Source: Flavobacteriaceae bacterium UBA5079
GTDB lineage: Bacteria; Bacteroidota; Bacteroidia; Flavobacteriales; Flavobacteriaceae
Assembly: GCA_002414705.1 (NCBI GenBank)
Contig: DIAL01000164.1
Location: forward strand, 10,480 to 17,373
Direction of reading: 5' to 3'
Length of the DNA: 6,894 nucleotides
Part shown: positions 1 through 6,466 of the stretch, one piece after another
Numbering within the stretch: the stretch's first letter is position 1
Layout: each line of letters opens with the position of its first letter
Made by a program: the position numbers and the translations under genes
Notes under the pieces: generated by a model
What the model was told of the DNA's origin: nothing
Databases searched by the model: none
Seen by the model: the letters and a program-made list of their open reading frames with translations, nothing else

Positions 1-240
1 TTTTATGGCTTCCGTAGCTGATTCAAATTCATGAATTCCTTTAACATGTAAATCTATTTTTTGAAAAGCGTCGCGAGCAATTTGTGTGTAATTGTCATGC
101 GAAATCCCACCAGGTCTTGCATACGGTATAAATAGAATGGCATTACAGTTTTTAAAAAACAACTTTAGGTCGTCCAATAAATACTCTAAATAGCCGCTTC
201 CATGAATTGTTGATGTACTTGCAATAAGTAATTGTTTCAT
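1..240 (-). CDS. pepE: PepE-like dipeptidase (peptidase family S51), 3'-truncated by the window edge
   Basis: This is the first 80 codons of a minus-strand gene that runs off the left edge. The protein begins MKQLLIASTSTIHGSGYLEY and continues with a hydrophobic strand and FIPYARPGG (about residues 37-45). It then has a DNYTQIARDAF helix and a KGIHEFES segment (68-75). This order matches the N-terminal half of alpha-aspartyl dipeptidase PepE (start strand, G.yleY, FIPyA, then GIH). Family S51 enzymes are cytoplasmic serine peptidases that hydrolyse dipeptides with an N-terminal Asp. The catalytic Ser, Asp and His of the family lie further downstream, outside the window, so activity cannot be judged here. 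There is no signal peptide, as expected. The ATG at 240 is the only sensible start and fits the family N-terminus. The gene is divergent from the array that begins at 347. A cyanophycinase-like S51 member is the main alternative, but the short N-terminus favours PepE. Confidence 0.82.
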   Translation of the reverse strand, partial: MKQLLIASTSTIHGSGYLEYLLDDLKLFFKNCNAILFIPYARPGGISHDNYTQIARDAFQKIDLHVKGIHEFESATEAIK

Positions 241-254
241 AAGGCAAATTTTTG

Positions 255-284
255 TAAATTTAGTTAAACATTGTTTTTAACAAA
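255..284 (-). promoter_or_regulatory. Candidate Bacteroidota-type promoter for the pepE-like gene
   Basis: Read on the minus strand, TTTG (284-281) is followed after 18 bases by TAAATTTA (262-255). The Bacteroidota sigma-ABfr consensus is TTTG, a spacer of about 19, then TAnnTTTG, so this is a match with one change in the last base. Transcription would begin about 5-7 bases further on, leaving a leader of only about 8 bases before the ATG at 240. The -7 octamer is its own reverse complement, so it could also be read toward the array, but I see no good -33 partner in that direction. AT-rich DNA gives such matches by chance fairly often. Confidence 0.35.
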
Positions 285-346
285 AGTTTATAAGCTATTT
301 GGATTTAAATTAAGATTAGAAACAGTTTCTTTATACAACTAAACTC

Positions 347-1138
347 ATGAACTTGAAACGACAATTACTCGGATTTCTTTTTTTATTGACTTTTACCGTA
401 GGTTTTACGCAAACAATATCGCGTGTGGAAGTCACCGGAAAAATAATTGCCAATAGCGATGTGGAAGGTGTAACTATTTTCAACACATCTTCCAATAAAG
501 GTACAATTGCCGATATTGATGGGAATTTTACTTTAGAAGTCGGATTAAAAGATATTCTAGAAGTTTCGGCACTTCAATACGAAGCTAAAAAAGTAACGAT
601 AAATCAGGATGTTATAGATTCGAAGCAACTCCGTTTATTTTTAGTTGAAGCATTAAATACCTTAAGTGAAGTTATTTTGCTGCCTTCAAAATTAACAGGC
701 GACTTATTAGTTGATATGACTAATGCAGAAACGCAAAAAGCTATTTTAATGAGTTTTGGCGATTTAAGTAATATGGAATTTGGTGAAGATGAATTTTCTA
801 AACCACAGAATATTGCAGCAGATCCAGGTGTTTTTTATAATGGTTTGAATGTTGCTAATATTTTTGGCATTAATAAATGGCTAGGTAAACCATTGAAAAA
901 GGAATCCGTTCAACTACTTCGGGATAAAAGACCTTTGGATTTGGCTGATATTTATTCGCCACAATATATTAACGAAACTTACAATATTCCTTTGGTTGAA
1001 GTGGAATCGTTTTTTGCATTTTGTATAGCAAATGGTTTTGAAGTAAGTATGCTGGGAGAAGAAAATGAAATTCAGCGTATGGAATTTTTACAGAATAATA
1101 GTGTGCTGTTTTTAAAACACGAAGATGCACAAAATTAA
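347..1138 (+). CDS. Exported CarboxypepD_reg-like protein, divergent first member of a four-gene tandem array (paralogue A)
   Basis: This 263-aa protein is of unknown function. Residues 1-22 form a signal peptide (K4, R5, hydrophobic core, then GFTQT) with no lipobox Cys. Residues about 29-112 look like one CarboxypepD_reg-like beta-sandwich: VTGKI, VEGVTIFNTS, KGTIADIDGNFTLEV, then LFLVEALNTLSEVILLP. The G-tx-aDidGnF pattern is typical of that fold. The rest is low-similarity sequence; IPLVEVESFFAFC (about 214-226) lines up with the PLE..ME.FYF segment of the three following paralogues. It lacks their VEGEPMT..KAG.PSYQG block and RCKN motif, so it is the outlier. It is probably the first gene of the transcription unit. 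A 13-bp palindrome (318-330) lies just upstream, but I find no convincing promoter. Its last 14 bases overlap the start of gene B, which suggests coupled translation. Confidence 0.85.
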   Translation: MNLKRQLLGFLFLLTFTVGFTQTISRVEVTGKIIANSDVEGVTIFNTSSNKGTIADIDGNFTLEVGLKDILEVSALQYEAKKVTINQDVIDSKQLRLFLVEALNTLSEVILLPSKLTGDLLVDMTNAETQKAILMSFGDLSNMEFGEDEFSKPQNIAADPGVFYNGLNVANIFGINKWLGKPLKKESVQLLRDKRPLDLADIYSPQYINETYNIPLVEVESFFAFCIANGFEVSMLGEENEIQRMEFLQNNSVLFLKHEDAQN

Positions 1139-1904
1139 GTTCTTTATTGTTTTTGTTTTTTTAACATTACAACAAACCTATTCTCAAACTATAGAGCTTT
1201 TAGGGAGCGTGCAGAGCACCACAGAGGTGGAGAATATTCATGTTATTAATAAAACCGCACAAAAATTTACGATTACTAATGCTGATGGTGCTTTTAAGAT
1301 TTCTGTAACGCTAAACGATACCTTAATTTTCACGTCCATTCAGCATAAATTAACATCTGTTTTGGTGGATGCTGACATTATTGAAAATAAAACATTAGTA
1401 GTTACTTTAGAAGAACAATTAAATGAATTAGATCAAGTAGTTGTTGGTAAAATACTTACAGGAAACATAAATTCGGATGTCTCCAATGTGGAAGGAGAGC
1501 CCATGACAGCTGAAAAAGCAGGTGTGCCCAGTTACCAAGGACCTTTAAAAACTCAAAGTGAACGCAAGTTAAATGAAGCCACAACAGGTGGTGGTTTTAT
1601 ACCATTAAACCCTATAATAAACGCCATTTCTGGGCGAACTAAAAAGCTGAAAAATCAAATAAAATTAGAAGAAAAAGATGCGTTGATATTCACTATGAAA
1701 AACAACCTGTCTGATGATTTGTTTTCAGAAAACCCGTTGGAAGAGGAATATGTTATGGAGTATTTTTATTTTGCTTCAGAACAGCCTGATTTTTTATCAC
1801 GCTGTAAAAACAAATCATCCATCGAAAAATTGGATTATTTAATTGAAAAATTGCAACTTTTTAAGCAAAAACAAATACGTGCTAAAGACCATGCAGCCGA
1901 TTAA
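1125..1904 (+). CDS. Exported CarboxypepD_reg-like protein, tandem paralogue B
   Basis: This 259-aa protein is of unknown function. Residues 1-20 form a signal peptide ending TYSQ. Residues about 24-108 form one CarboxypepD_reg-like domain (LLGSVQS, VENIHVINKT, FTITNADGAFKISV, LNDTLIFTSIQH). The domain ends in ELDQVVVGK (101-109), which resembles the LDEVVVvG stretch that joins this domain to the plug in SusC-type receptors. No plug or barrel follows. Instead there is VEGEPMTAEKAGVPSYQG (122-139), a Gly-rich turn (154-157), INAISGRTK, KLEEKDAL (180-187) and a C-terminal part with PLE..YVMEYFYF, SEQPDFLSRCKN and a final amphipathic helix. Paralogues C and D share these blocks in the same order. 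The ATG lies inside the end of gene A (14-bp overlap). This start is fixed by the signal peptide, with no Shine-Dalgarno sequence visible. Confidence 0.87.
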   Translation: MHKIKFFIVFVFLTLQQTYSQTIELLGSVQSTTEVENIHVINKTAQKFTITNADGAFKISVTLNDTLIFTSIQHKLTSVLVDADIIENKTLVVTLEEQLNELDQVVVGKILTGNINSDVSNVEGEPMTAEKAGVPSYQGPLKTQSERKLNEATTGGGFIPLNPIINAISGRTKKLKNQIKLEEKDALIFTMKNNLSDDLFSENPLEEEYVMEYFYFASEQPDFLSRCKNKSSIEKLDYLIEKLQLFKQKQIRAKDHAAD

Positions 1905-2631
1905 ATTTTTGTTTTGTTTCTTTATTTTTTCATCTAATATGTTTTCTCAAACAACAGATTTAGATGGGCAAGTTATAACCAATTTAGATGCAGAAAACAT
2001 TCATATTATTAACAAAACATCAAAAAAATTTACCATTACAAATGCTTCTGGTACTTTTGTAATTCCAAGTAAACTGAATGATACCATTATTATTTCATCC
2101 ATACAACATCAATTAGTATCACTTGTTATAGACGCTGAAATGCTTCAAGAAAAGCAGATTCGTGTTTTTTTGGAACCATTAGTTAATATGTTAGACGAAG
2201 TAGTTGTTGGTAAAGTGCTTTCTGGCGATTTACTTCAGGATGTGCAAATAGTTGAGGGCGAGCCCATGACAGCTAAAAAAGCAGGTATTCCTAGTTATCA
2301 AGGAAAAATGCCAACCCAAACCCAGAGACGTTTAAGCTATGCTAAAAGTGGAATGGTTAGCTTGTTGGTAAATACTATTAATGGTGCTATTAAACGCTTT
2401 AAAATGCAAGCCAAACTGGAGGAAAAAGATGCGCTTTTACACAAGATACGTGTTGCGCATGAAATAGATTTATTTGCTAATTATCCTTTAGAACCTGCAT
2501 TACGAATGGATTATTTTTATTTTTGTTCTGAAGATCCGCAATTTTTAGAGTGTTGTAAAAACCAAAATGGTATTTTAGTTTTAGAGTTTCTTATTGAAAA
2601 GTTAGAAATGTATCAGCAAAATAAAGAGTAA
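1891..2631 (+). CDS. Exported CarboxypepD_reg-like protein, tandem paralogue C
   Basis: This 246-aa protein is of unknown function. I chose the ATG at 1891 over the in-frame ATG at 1843. Starting at 1891 puts the signal peptide (MQPIKFLFCFFIFSSNMFSQ) at the N-terminus and gives a 14-bp overlap with gene B, identical in length to the A/B overlap. The upstream start would add 16 polar residues in front of the signal peptide. Residues about 24-107 form a CarboxypepD_reg-like domain ending MLDEVVVGK (100-108). VEGEPMTAKKAGIPSYQG follows at 121-138, then KLEEKDAL (175-182), PLEPALRMDYFYF, and SEDPQFLECCKN (213-224). It lacks the Gly-rich insert of B and D, so its middle is the shortest. The Cys at residue 9 sits in the signal core without a lipobox context, so it is not a lipoprotein. 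Confidence 0.85.
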   Translation: MQPIKFLFCFFIFSSNMFSQTTDLDGQVITNLDAENIHIINKTSKKFTITNASGTFVIPSKLNDTIIISSIQHQLVSLVIDAEMLQEKQIRVFLEPLVNMLDEVVVGKVLSGDLLQDVQIVEGEPMTAKKAGIPSYQGKMPTQTQRRLSYAKSGMVSLLVNTINGAIKRFKMQAKLEEKDALLHKIRVAHEIDLFANYPLEPALRMDYFYFCSEDPQFLECCKNQNGILVLEFLIEKLEMYQQNKE

Positions 2632-2638
2632 ACATGAT

Positions 2639-3442
2639 ATGAATAAAATTGTTTTTATTCTGTTTTTAGTCATTAGCCTGTCACTTCACAATGTGTTAGG
2701 ACAGACTAAAATGCTTCATGGTAAAGTGCTTACATCTCAAGAAGCAGAGAATGTTCATGTTATAAATAAAACATCGAAAAAAAATACTATTAGCAATAAT
2801 TCTGGGTTGTTTGATATTGAAGTCAAACTTCAAGATACATTAATTTTTTCGTCACTTCAACATGAATTACAAGTACTCATTATAGATAGCGAAACCTATA
2901 AAAATGGAGCGGTTGTTATAACGTTATTGGAGCATGTAAATACGTTAGATGAGGTAACCGTTGGAAAATTATTAACTGGAAATATGCATTCGGATGTTTC
3001 TAATGTGGAAGGCGAACCCATGACATCTAAAAAAGCAGGTATTCCAAGTTATCAAGGAAAGCCATTAACGCAAGCGGAACGACATTTAAAGGATGCTGGC
3101 GATTTAAATCCAAAACTAGGCGGATCGTTGGGTGGTTTAGGTGCTTCGGTTCGGCTAATTCCAATTATAAATGCCATAAGTGGCAGAACCAAGGACATGA
3201 AAATGTATGTAAAATTGGAAGAAAAGGACGTACTAATGTATCATTTAAAATCGCATGTTTCTGAAGCTCTTTTTGCCGATTATCCCTTGGAGGATAATCA
3301 TATTATGGAGTTTATGTATTTTACTTCAGAACAACCTGACTTTTTAGAACGTTGTAAAAATAAAACTGCGGTAGATCAATACGAATACCTCAAAGAAAAA
3401 CTGCTCATCTATTATGACAATAAAGGTATAAATACCCATTAA
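2639..3442 (+). CDS. Exported CarboxypepD_reg-like protein, tandem paralogue D
   Basis: This 267-aa protein is of unknown function and is the last copy of the array. The signal peptide covers residues 1-22 and ends VLGQ. The CarboxypepD_reg-like domain covers about 26-109 (LHGKVLT, AENVHVINKT, NTISNNSGLFDIEV, LQDTLIFSSLQH) and ends TLDEVTVGK (102-110). VEGEPMTSKKAGIPSYQG is at 123-140. A longer Gly-rich linker follows (about 153-169, with GGSLGGLG), then IIPIINAISGRTK-type sequence, KLEEKDVL (192-199), PLEDNHIMEFMYF and SEQPDFLERCKN (230-241). It begins 7 bp after gene C, so it is almost certainly co-transcribed. No Shine-Dalgarno sequence is visible. B and D resemble each other most in the C-terminal part, while C and D are closest in the PSYQG block. 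Confidence 0.87.
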   Translation: MNKIVFILFLVISLSLHNVLGQTKMLHGKVLTSQEAENVHVINKTSKKNTISNNSGLFDIEVKLQDTLIFSSLQHELQVLIIDSETYKNGAVVITLLEHVNTLDEVTVGKLLTGNMHSDVSNVEGEPMTSKKAGIPSYQGKPLTQAERHLKDAGDLNPKLGGSLGGLGASVRLIPIINAISGRTKDMKMYVKLEEKDVLMYHLKSHVSEALFADYPLEDNHIMEFMYFTSEQPDFLERCKNKTAVDQYEYLKEKLLIYYDNKGINTH

Positions 3443-3507
3443 TCATAACATGGAATAATTTTTGAGCCTATCAAATAACTACATTAGCATTTTAAAAATA
3501 TACACAA

Positions 3508-4011
3508 ATGAAATCATTTAAGTATTTGTTCATTTTAGCCATTATTCCACTTATGGCATTTACAGTTGCGCATAAATATTATGTGAGTATTACACAGGTT
3601 GAATATGTCAAAGAAAAACAATCCGTTCAAGTTATAACACGAATTTTTGTGGACGATTTAGAACGCTTAATTCGCATGCGTTATGATGAAACCGTAACAT
3701 TGGCAGCAAACAACGAGTCTGAAAAAGTAAATCAATATATTGATAAATATATAGGCGAAAAGATGGTGATTACCATTAATGGAAAGCCATCTAAAATGGT
3801 TTTTTTAGGAAAGGAATACGAAAATGATATTGTGTATTGCTATTTTGAAATAGAGAAAGTAGCTTCCATCCAATCTTTTGAAATACGTAATCAAGTATTA
3901 TTTGATGTATTTCCTGAACAAAAAAATATTGTTAGAACAGATATAAACGGAGAGAACAAAAGCTTTGTACTCGTTAAACAAAATGATAAAGGTTTGTTAA
4001 ACTTTAAATAA
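3508..4011 (+). CDS. Exported DUF6702 family protein
   Basis: This 167-aa protein has a signal peptide (residues 1-20, ending AFTVA) and no lipobox Cys. The mature part opens with HKYYVSITQVEY and continues with SVQVITRIFVDDLERLI (39-55). Later come VITINGKP (87-94), FLGKEYENDIVYCYFEIE (99-116), and VLFDVFPEQKNIVRTDING (130-148). These are the hallmarks I associate with DUF6702, a flavobacterial family of about 160-170 aa, which is also the length here. The alternating hydrophobic pattern suggests a small all-beta periplasmic domain. No catalytic motif is visible and the function is unknown. It lies 65 bp after gene D and 64 bp before the M1 peptidase gene, in the same direction. From memory, DUF6702 genes often sit next to M1 peptidase genes in flavobacteria, which would suggest a shared role, but that link is inference. 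Confidence 0.82.
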   Translation: MKSFKYLFILAIIPLMAFTVAHKYYVSITQVEYVKEKQSVQVITRIFVDDLERLIRMRYDETVTLAANNESEKVNQYIDKYIGEKMVITINGKPSKMVFLGKEYENDIVYCYFEIEKVASIQSFEIRNQVLFDVFPEQKNIVRTDINGENKSFVLVKQNDKGLLNFK

Positions 4012-4075
4012 AATATCTTAAAACCTTAAAAAAGTGTTAATTTTCAACTCAAATTTTTAGTAATAAATTTCAACC

Positions 4076-6385
4076 ATGAAAAACCTAAAGTATCTTTTCT
4101 TATCTGCTTTGTTTGTTTCTGTAGGTGCATTTGCACAAGATCAAGAACAAAAGCCAGAACGCAAACCAGGTCATACAAATAACAACAAGTTTAAACAACT
4201 GTATGACGAATTTTCAACGCCAAATATGTTTCGTACAGCTTCAGGAGCACCTGGACCAGCTTATTATCAGCAGCAAGCAGATTATAAAATGGACTTGACA
4301 TTGGATGATGATAAAGCCAGGATTTCTGGTTTTGAAACTATTACGTATACCAATAATTCCCCAGATCAATTAAAGTATTTATGGGTGCAATTAGATCAAA
4401 ACATGCGTGCTAAAGATTCACAGACGCCTTTAATTGAAGGTAGTGGTGTAGCTCCAGCACAACAAGCAGGTAGTTTTGCTTCTGCTTATATGACAGATGG
4501 TTTTGATGGTGGTTTTAAAATTGAAGCCGTTACAGACGTTAGCGGAAAAGCCTTACCACACATGATAAATCAAACAATGATGCGTGTGGAATTACCTAAT
4601 GCTTTAAGCACTGGAGATAAGTTTTCTTTCTCAATCAAATGGTGGTATAACATAAACGATTATGTTAATATGGGTGGACGTTCAGGATATGAATTTTTCC
4701 CAGAAGATGGTAATAGAAACTATATTATTGCACAATTCTTCCCGAGAATGGCAGTCTATAATGATGTAGAAGGGTGGCAAAACTCTCAATTTTGGGGACG
4801 TGATGAATTTGCGTTACCATTCGGTAATTATGAAGTGAACATTACCGTTCCTTCAGATCATATTATGGATGCAACAGGTGTTTTAACGAACCGTAAAGAC
4901 GTGTTTTCAAAGGATATGATGAAGCGTTATGAACAAGCGCAGAAATCGTATGATAAGCCTGTTGTGATTGTTACACAAGCCGAAGCCGAAATAGCTGAAA
5001 AAAATCGTGCTACTGGAACCAAAACATGGAAGTTTTCAGCAGAAAATGTGCGTGATTTTGCCTTTGCAACGTCTAGAAAATATATTTGGGATATGATGGC
5101 AGTTAAAATTGGCGATAAAGACGTCATGGCTGTATCTATGTATCCTAAAGAAGGAAATCCGTTATGGGAACAATGGTCAACGTATGCTGTAGCAAGTACG
5201 TTAAAGTCTTACTCACGTATGACATTTGATTATCCATATCATAAAGCTATTTCGGTTCATGCCAAGCAACAAGGTATGGAATACCCAATGATTTGCTTTA
5301 ACTATGGTCGTCCTGATAAAGATGGAAACTATAGCGATCGTACAAAGTACGGTATGATTAGCGTTATTATTCACGAAGTTGGTCACAACTATTTCCCAAT
5401 GATTGTAAATAGTGATGAACGTCAGTGGACATGGATGGATGAAGGTTTAAATACCTTTGTACAATATGTAGCTGAACAAGATTTTGGCGAGTGGTATCCA
5501 GCTGCTTTATCTGAAGGTGATGCGAAGTATCCTTCAAGCCGTGGACCTGCTGCTAATATTGTACCTTACATGGGTGGCGATCAAGATTATATTGCACCAA
5601 TTATGACCAAAGGTTTAAATACATATCAGTTTGGAAATAATGCGTATGGAAAACCAGGAACAGCTCTTAATATTTTAAGAGAAACTGTTATGGGTCGTGA
5701 TTTATTTGATTATGCATTCAGAGAATATGCAAACCGTTGGATGTTCAAGCACCCAACACCAGAAGATTTCTTTAGAACCATGGAAGATGCATCAGCATTC
5801 GATTTAGATTGGTTTTGGAGAGGTTGGTTCTATACTACAGATTATGTAGATATGGGTGTTAAAGAGGTGAAAAAATATTACGTATCATCGGAACCTAATG
5901 CACAAATTAAAGCCATGGTAAAACAACGTGGTATGAAAATGAGCGATTTACCGCCTTTAGTTTACATGGTAGAAGAAGGAAGTGAAGAGTTTAATGAAAA
6001 CATGAAAAACGGTACGTTGTTAGAAAATTCACCAAGTTTAAATGAGTATGTTATGGATAATTTTACGCCTGAAGAACGTAAGAATATCAAACAACCAAAA
6101 TACTTTTATAGTATAACTTTTGAAAAGCCAGGTGGATTAGTAATGCCAATTATTGTTGAGTATACGTATTCTGATGGTACAACAAAAAAAGAAACGTATC
6201 CAGCTCAAATATGGCGTTTAAATGATAAAGAAGTAAGCAAAGCAGTAGCGTCTGATAAGGAGATTGTTAAAATTACTGTCGATCCTAATTTAGAAACTGC
6301 CGATGTTGATACTTCAAACAATTCTTGGCCAAAAGAGGTTAAGCAAAGTCAGTTTGATCAGTTTAAAGACAAGAACAAAGACTAA
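4076..6385 (+). CDS. Exported M1-family zinc metallopeptidase (aminopeptidase N-like)
   Basis: This 769-aa protein has a signal peptide (1-20, ending GAFA before QDQ), so it acts in the periplasm or is secreted. The zinc site is HEVGH at 433-437 plus E456, a correct HExxH-x18-E spacing: ligands are H433, H437 and E456, and E434 is the general base. QQGMEYP (398-404) is the counterpart of the GxMEN exopeptidase motif, with E402 expected to hold the substrate N-terminus. Y524 in NNAYGKPGT is the likely transition-state tyrosine. Residues about 60-280 form the N-terminal beta domain, about 300-600 the thermolysin-like domain, and the rest a C-terminal region of unclear fold. The enzyme should remove N-terminal residues from peptides; specificity cannot be read from the sequence. 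I see no type IX secretion C-terminal domain. A weak -7-like octamer (TAAATTTC, 4064-4071) lies just before the ATG, so a separate internal promoter is possible. The gene is followed by a strong terminator. Confidence 0.93.
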   Translation: MKNLKYLFLSALFVSVGAFAQDQEQKPERKPGHTNNNKFKQLYDEFSTPNMFRTASGAPGPAYYQQQADYKMDLTLDDDKARISGFETITYTNNSPDQLKYLWVQLDQNMRAKDSQTPLIEGSGVAPAQQAGSFASAYMTDGFDGGFKIEAVTDVSGKALPHMINQTMMRVELPNALSTGDKFSFSIKWWYNINDYVNMGGRSGYEFFPEDGNRNYIIAQFFPRMAVYNDVEGWQNSQFWGRDEFALPFGNYEVNITVPSDHIMDATGVLTNRKDVFSKDMMKRYEQAQKSYDKPVVIVTQAEAEIAEKNRATGTKTWKFSAENVRDFAFATSRKYIWDMMAVKIGDKDVMAVSMYPKEGNPLWEQWSTYAVASTLKSYSRMTFDYPYHKAISVHAKQQGMEYPMICFNYGRPDKDGNYSDRTKYGMISVIIHEVGHNYFPMIVNSDERQWTWMDEGLNTFVQYVAEQDFGEWYPAALSEGDAKYPSSRGPAANIVPYMGGDQDYIAPIMTKGLNTYQFGNNAYGKPGTALNILRETVMGRDLFDYAFREYANRWMFKHPTPEDFFRTMEDASAFDLDWFWRGWFYTTDYVDMGVKEVKKYYVSSEPNAQIKAMVKQRGMKMSDLPPLVYMVEEGSEEFNENMKNGTLLENSPSLNEYVMDNFTPEERKNIKQPKYFYSITFEKPGGLVMPIIVEYTYSDGTTKKETYPAQIWRLNDKEVSKAVASDKEIVKITVDPNLETADVDTSNNSWPKEVKQSQFDQFKDKNKD

Positions 6386-6403
6386 TTCGTATAATATTTT
6401 ATT

Positions 6404-6434
6404 AAAAGCCGACTATTTACAGTCGGCTTTTTTT
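6404..6434 (+). terminator. Intrinsic terminator after the M1 peptidase gene
   Basis: AAAAGCCGACT (6404-6414) pairs perfectly with AGTCGGCTTTT (6421-6431) around a 6-base loop, and the T run reaches 6434. The GC-rich core followed by uninterrupted T residues, 18 bp after the stop codon at 6385, is a classic Rho-independent terminator. It ends the unit that starts at 347 and separates it from tatA. Confidence 0.93.
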
Positions 6435-6454
6435 ATTCGTATCAAACTACTTAC

Positions 6455-6462
6455 TATATTTG
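6455..6462 (+). promoter_or_regulatory. Candidate -7 promoter element for tatA
   Basis: TATATTTG matches the Bacteroidota -7 consensus TAnnTTTG exactly and is followed by C, as is common in flavobacteria. It lies downstream of the terminator, where tatA needs its own promoter. No TTTG is found at the proper distance upstream; that position falls in the T tail of the terminator, so the -33 half is poor. The element ends 4 bases before the GTG start of tatA. Confidence 0.5.
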
Positions 6463-6466
6463 CATC

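Larger units (their letters stand above)
1125..3442 (+). repeat. Tandem gene duplication: three close paralogues (B, C, D)
   Basis: The three genes are head-to-tail copies of one another. The similarity is visible in the DNA: the 54-base stretch encoding VEGEPMT..KAG.PSYQG lies at 1488-1541, 2251-2304 and 3005-3058. By my count 46 of 54 bases agree between B and C, and 49 of 54 between C and D. Most differences are at third codon positions, which indicates old copies kept under protein-level constraint. Gene A (347-1138) is a more distant member of the same series. Confidence 0.8.

Noticed and set aside
1843..1890. Upstream in-frame ATG giving gene C 16 extra N-terminal residues
   Set aside because: The extension is polar and would bury the signal peptide. 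The ATG at 1891 matches the N-termini of B and D and the 14-bp overlap seen at A/B.
1891..1950. Possible lipoprotein signal in gene C because of a Cys at residue 9
   Set aside because: The Cys lies within the hydrophobic core, with no lipobox-like residues before it and more hydrophobic sequence after it. The peptide ends in a normal FSQ cleavage region.
1125..3442. Tandem repeats considered as a CRISPR array or transposon
   Set aside because: The repeated units are whole coding genes about 750 bp apart with diverged DNA. There are no short identical repeats, spacers, transposase or terminal inverted repeats.
3461..3475. TTTGA/TCAAA inverted repeat between gene D and the DUF6702 gene, as a terminator
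   Set aside because: The stem is only 5 bp, AT-rich and without a T tail. It would not stop transcription, and the genes are co-directional.
4927..5127. 66-codon minus-strand open frame
   Set aside because: It lies wholly inside the catalytic part of the M1 peptidase gene in antisense. It shows no family resemblance, so it is a shadow frame.
6200..6385. Type IX secretion C-terminal domain on the M1 peptidase
   Set aside because: The end of the protein is charged (QFDQFKDKNKD) and lacks the glycine- and lysine-bearing beta strands of known type IX sorting domains.
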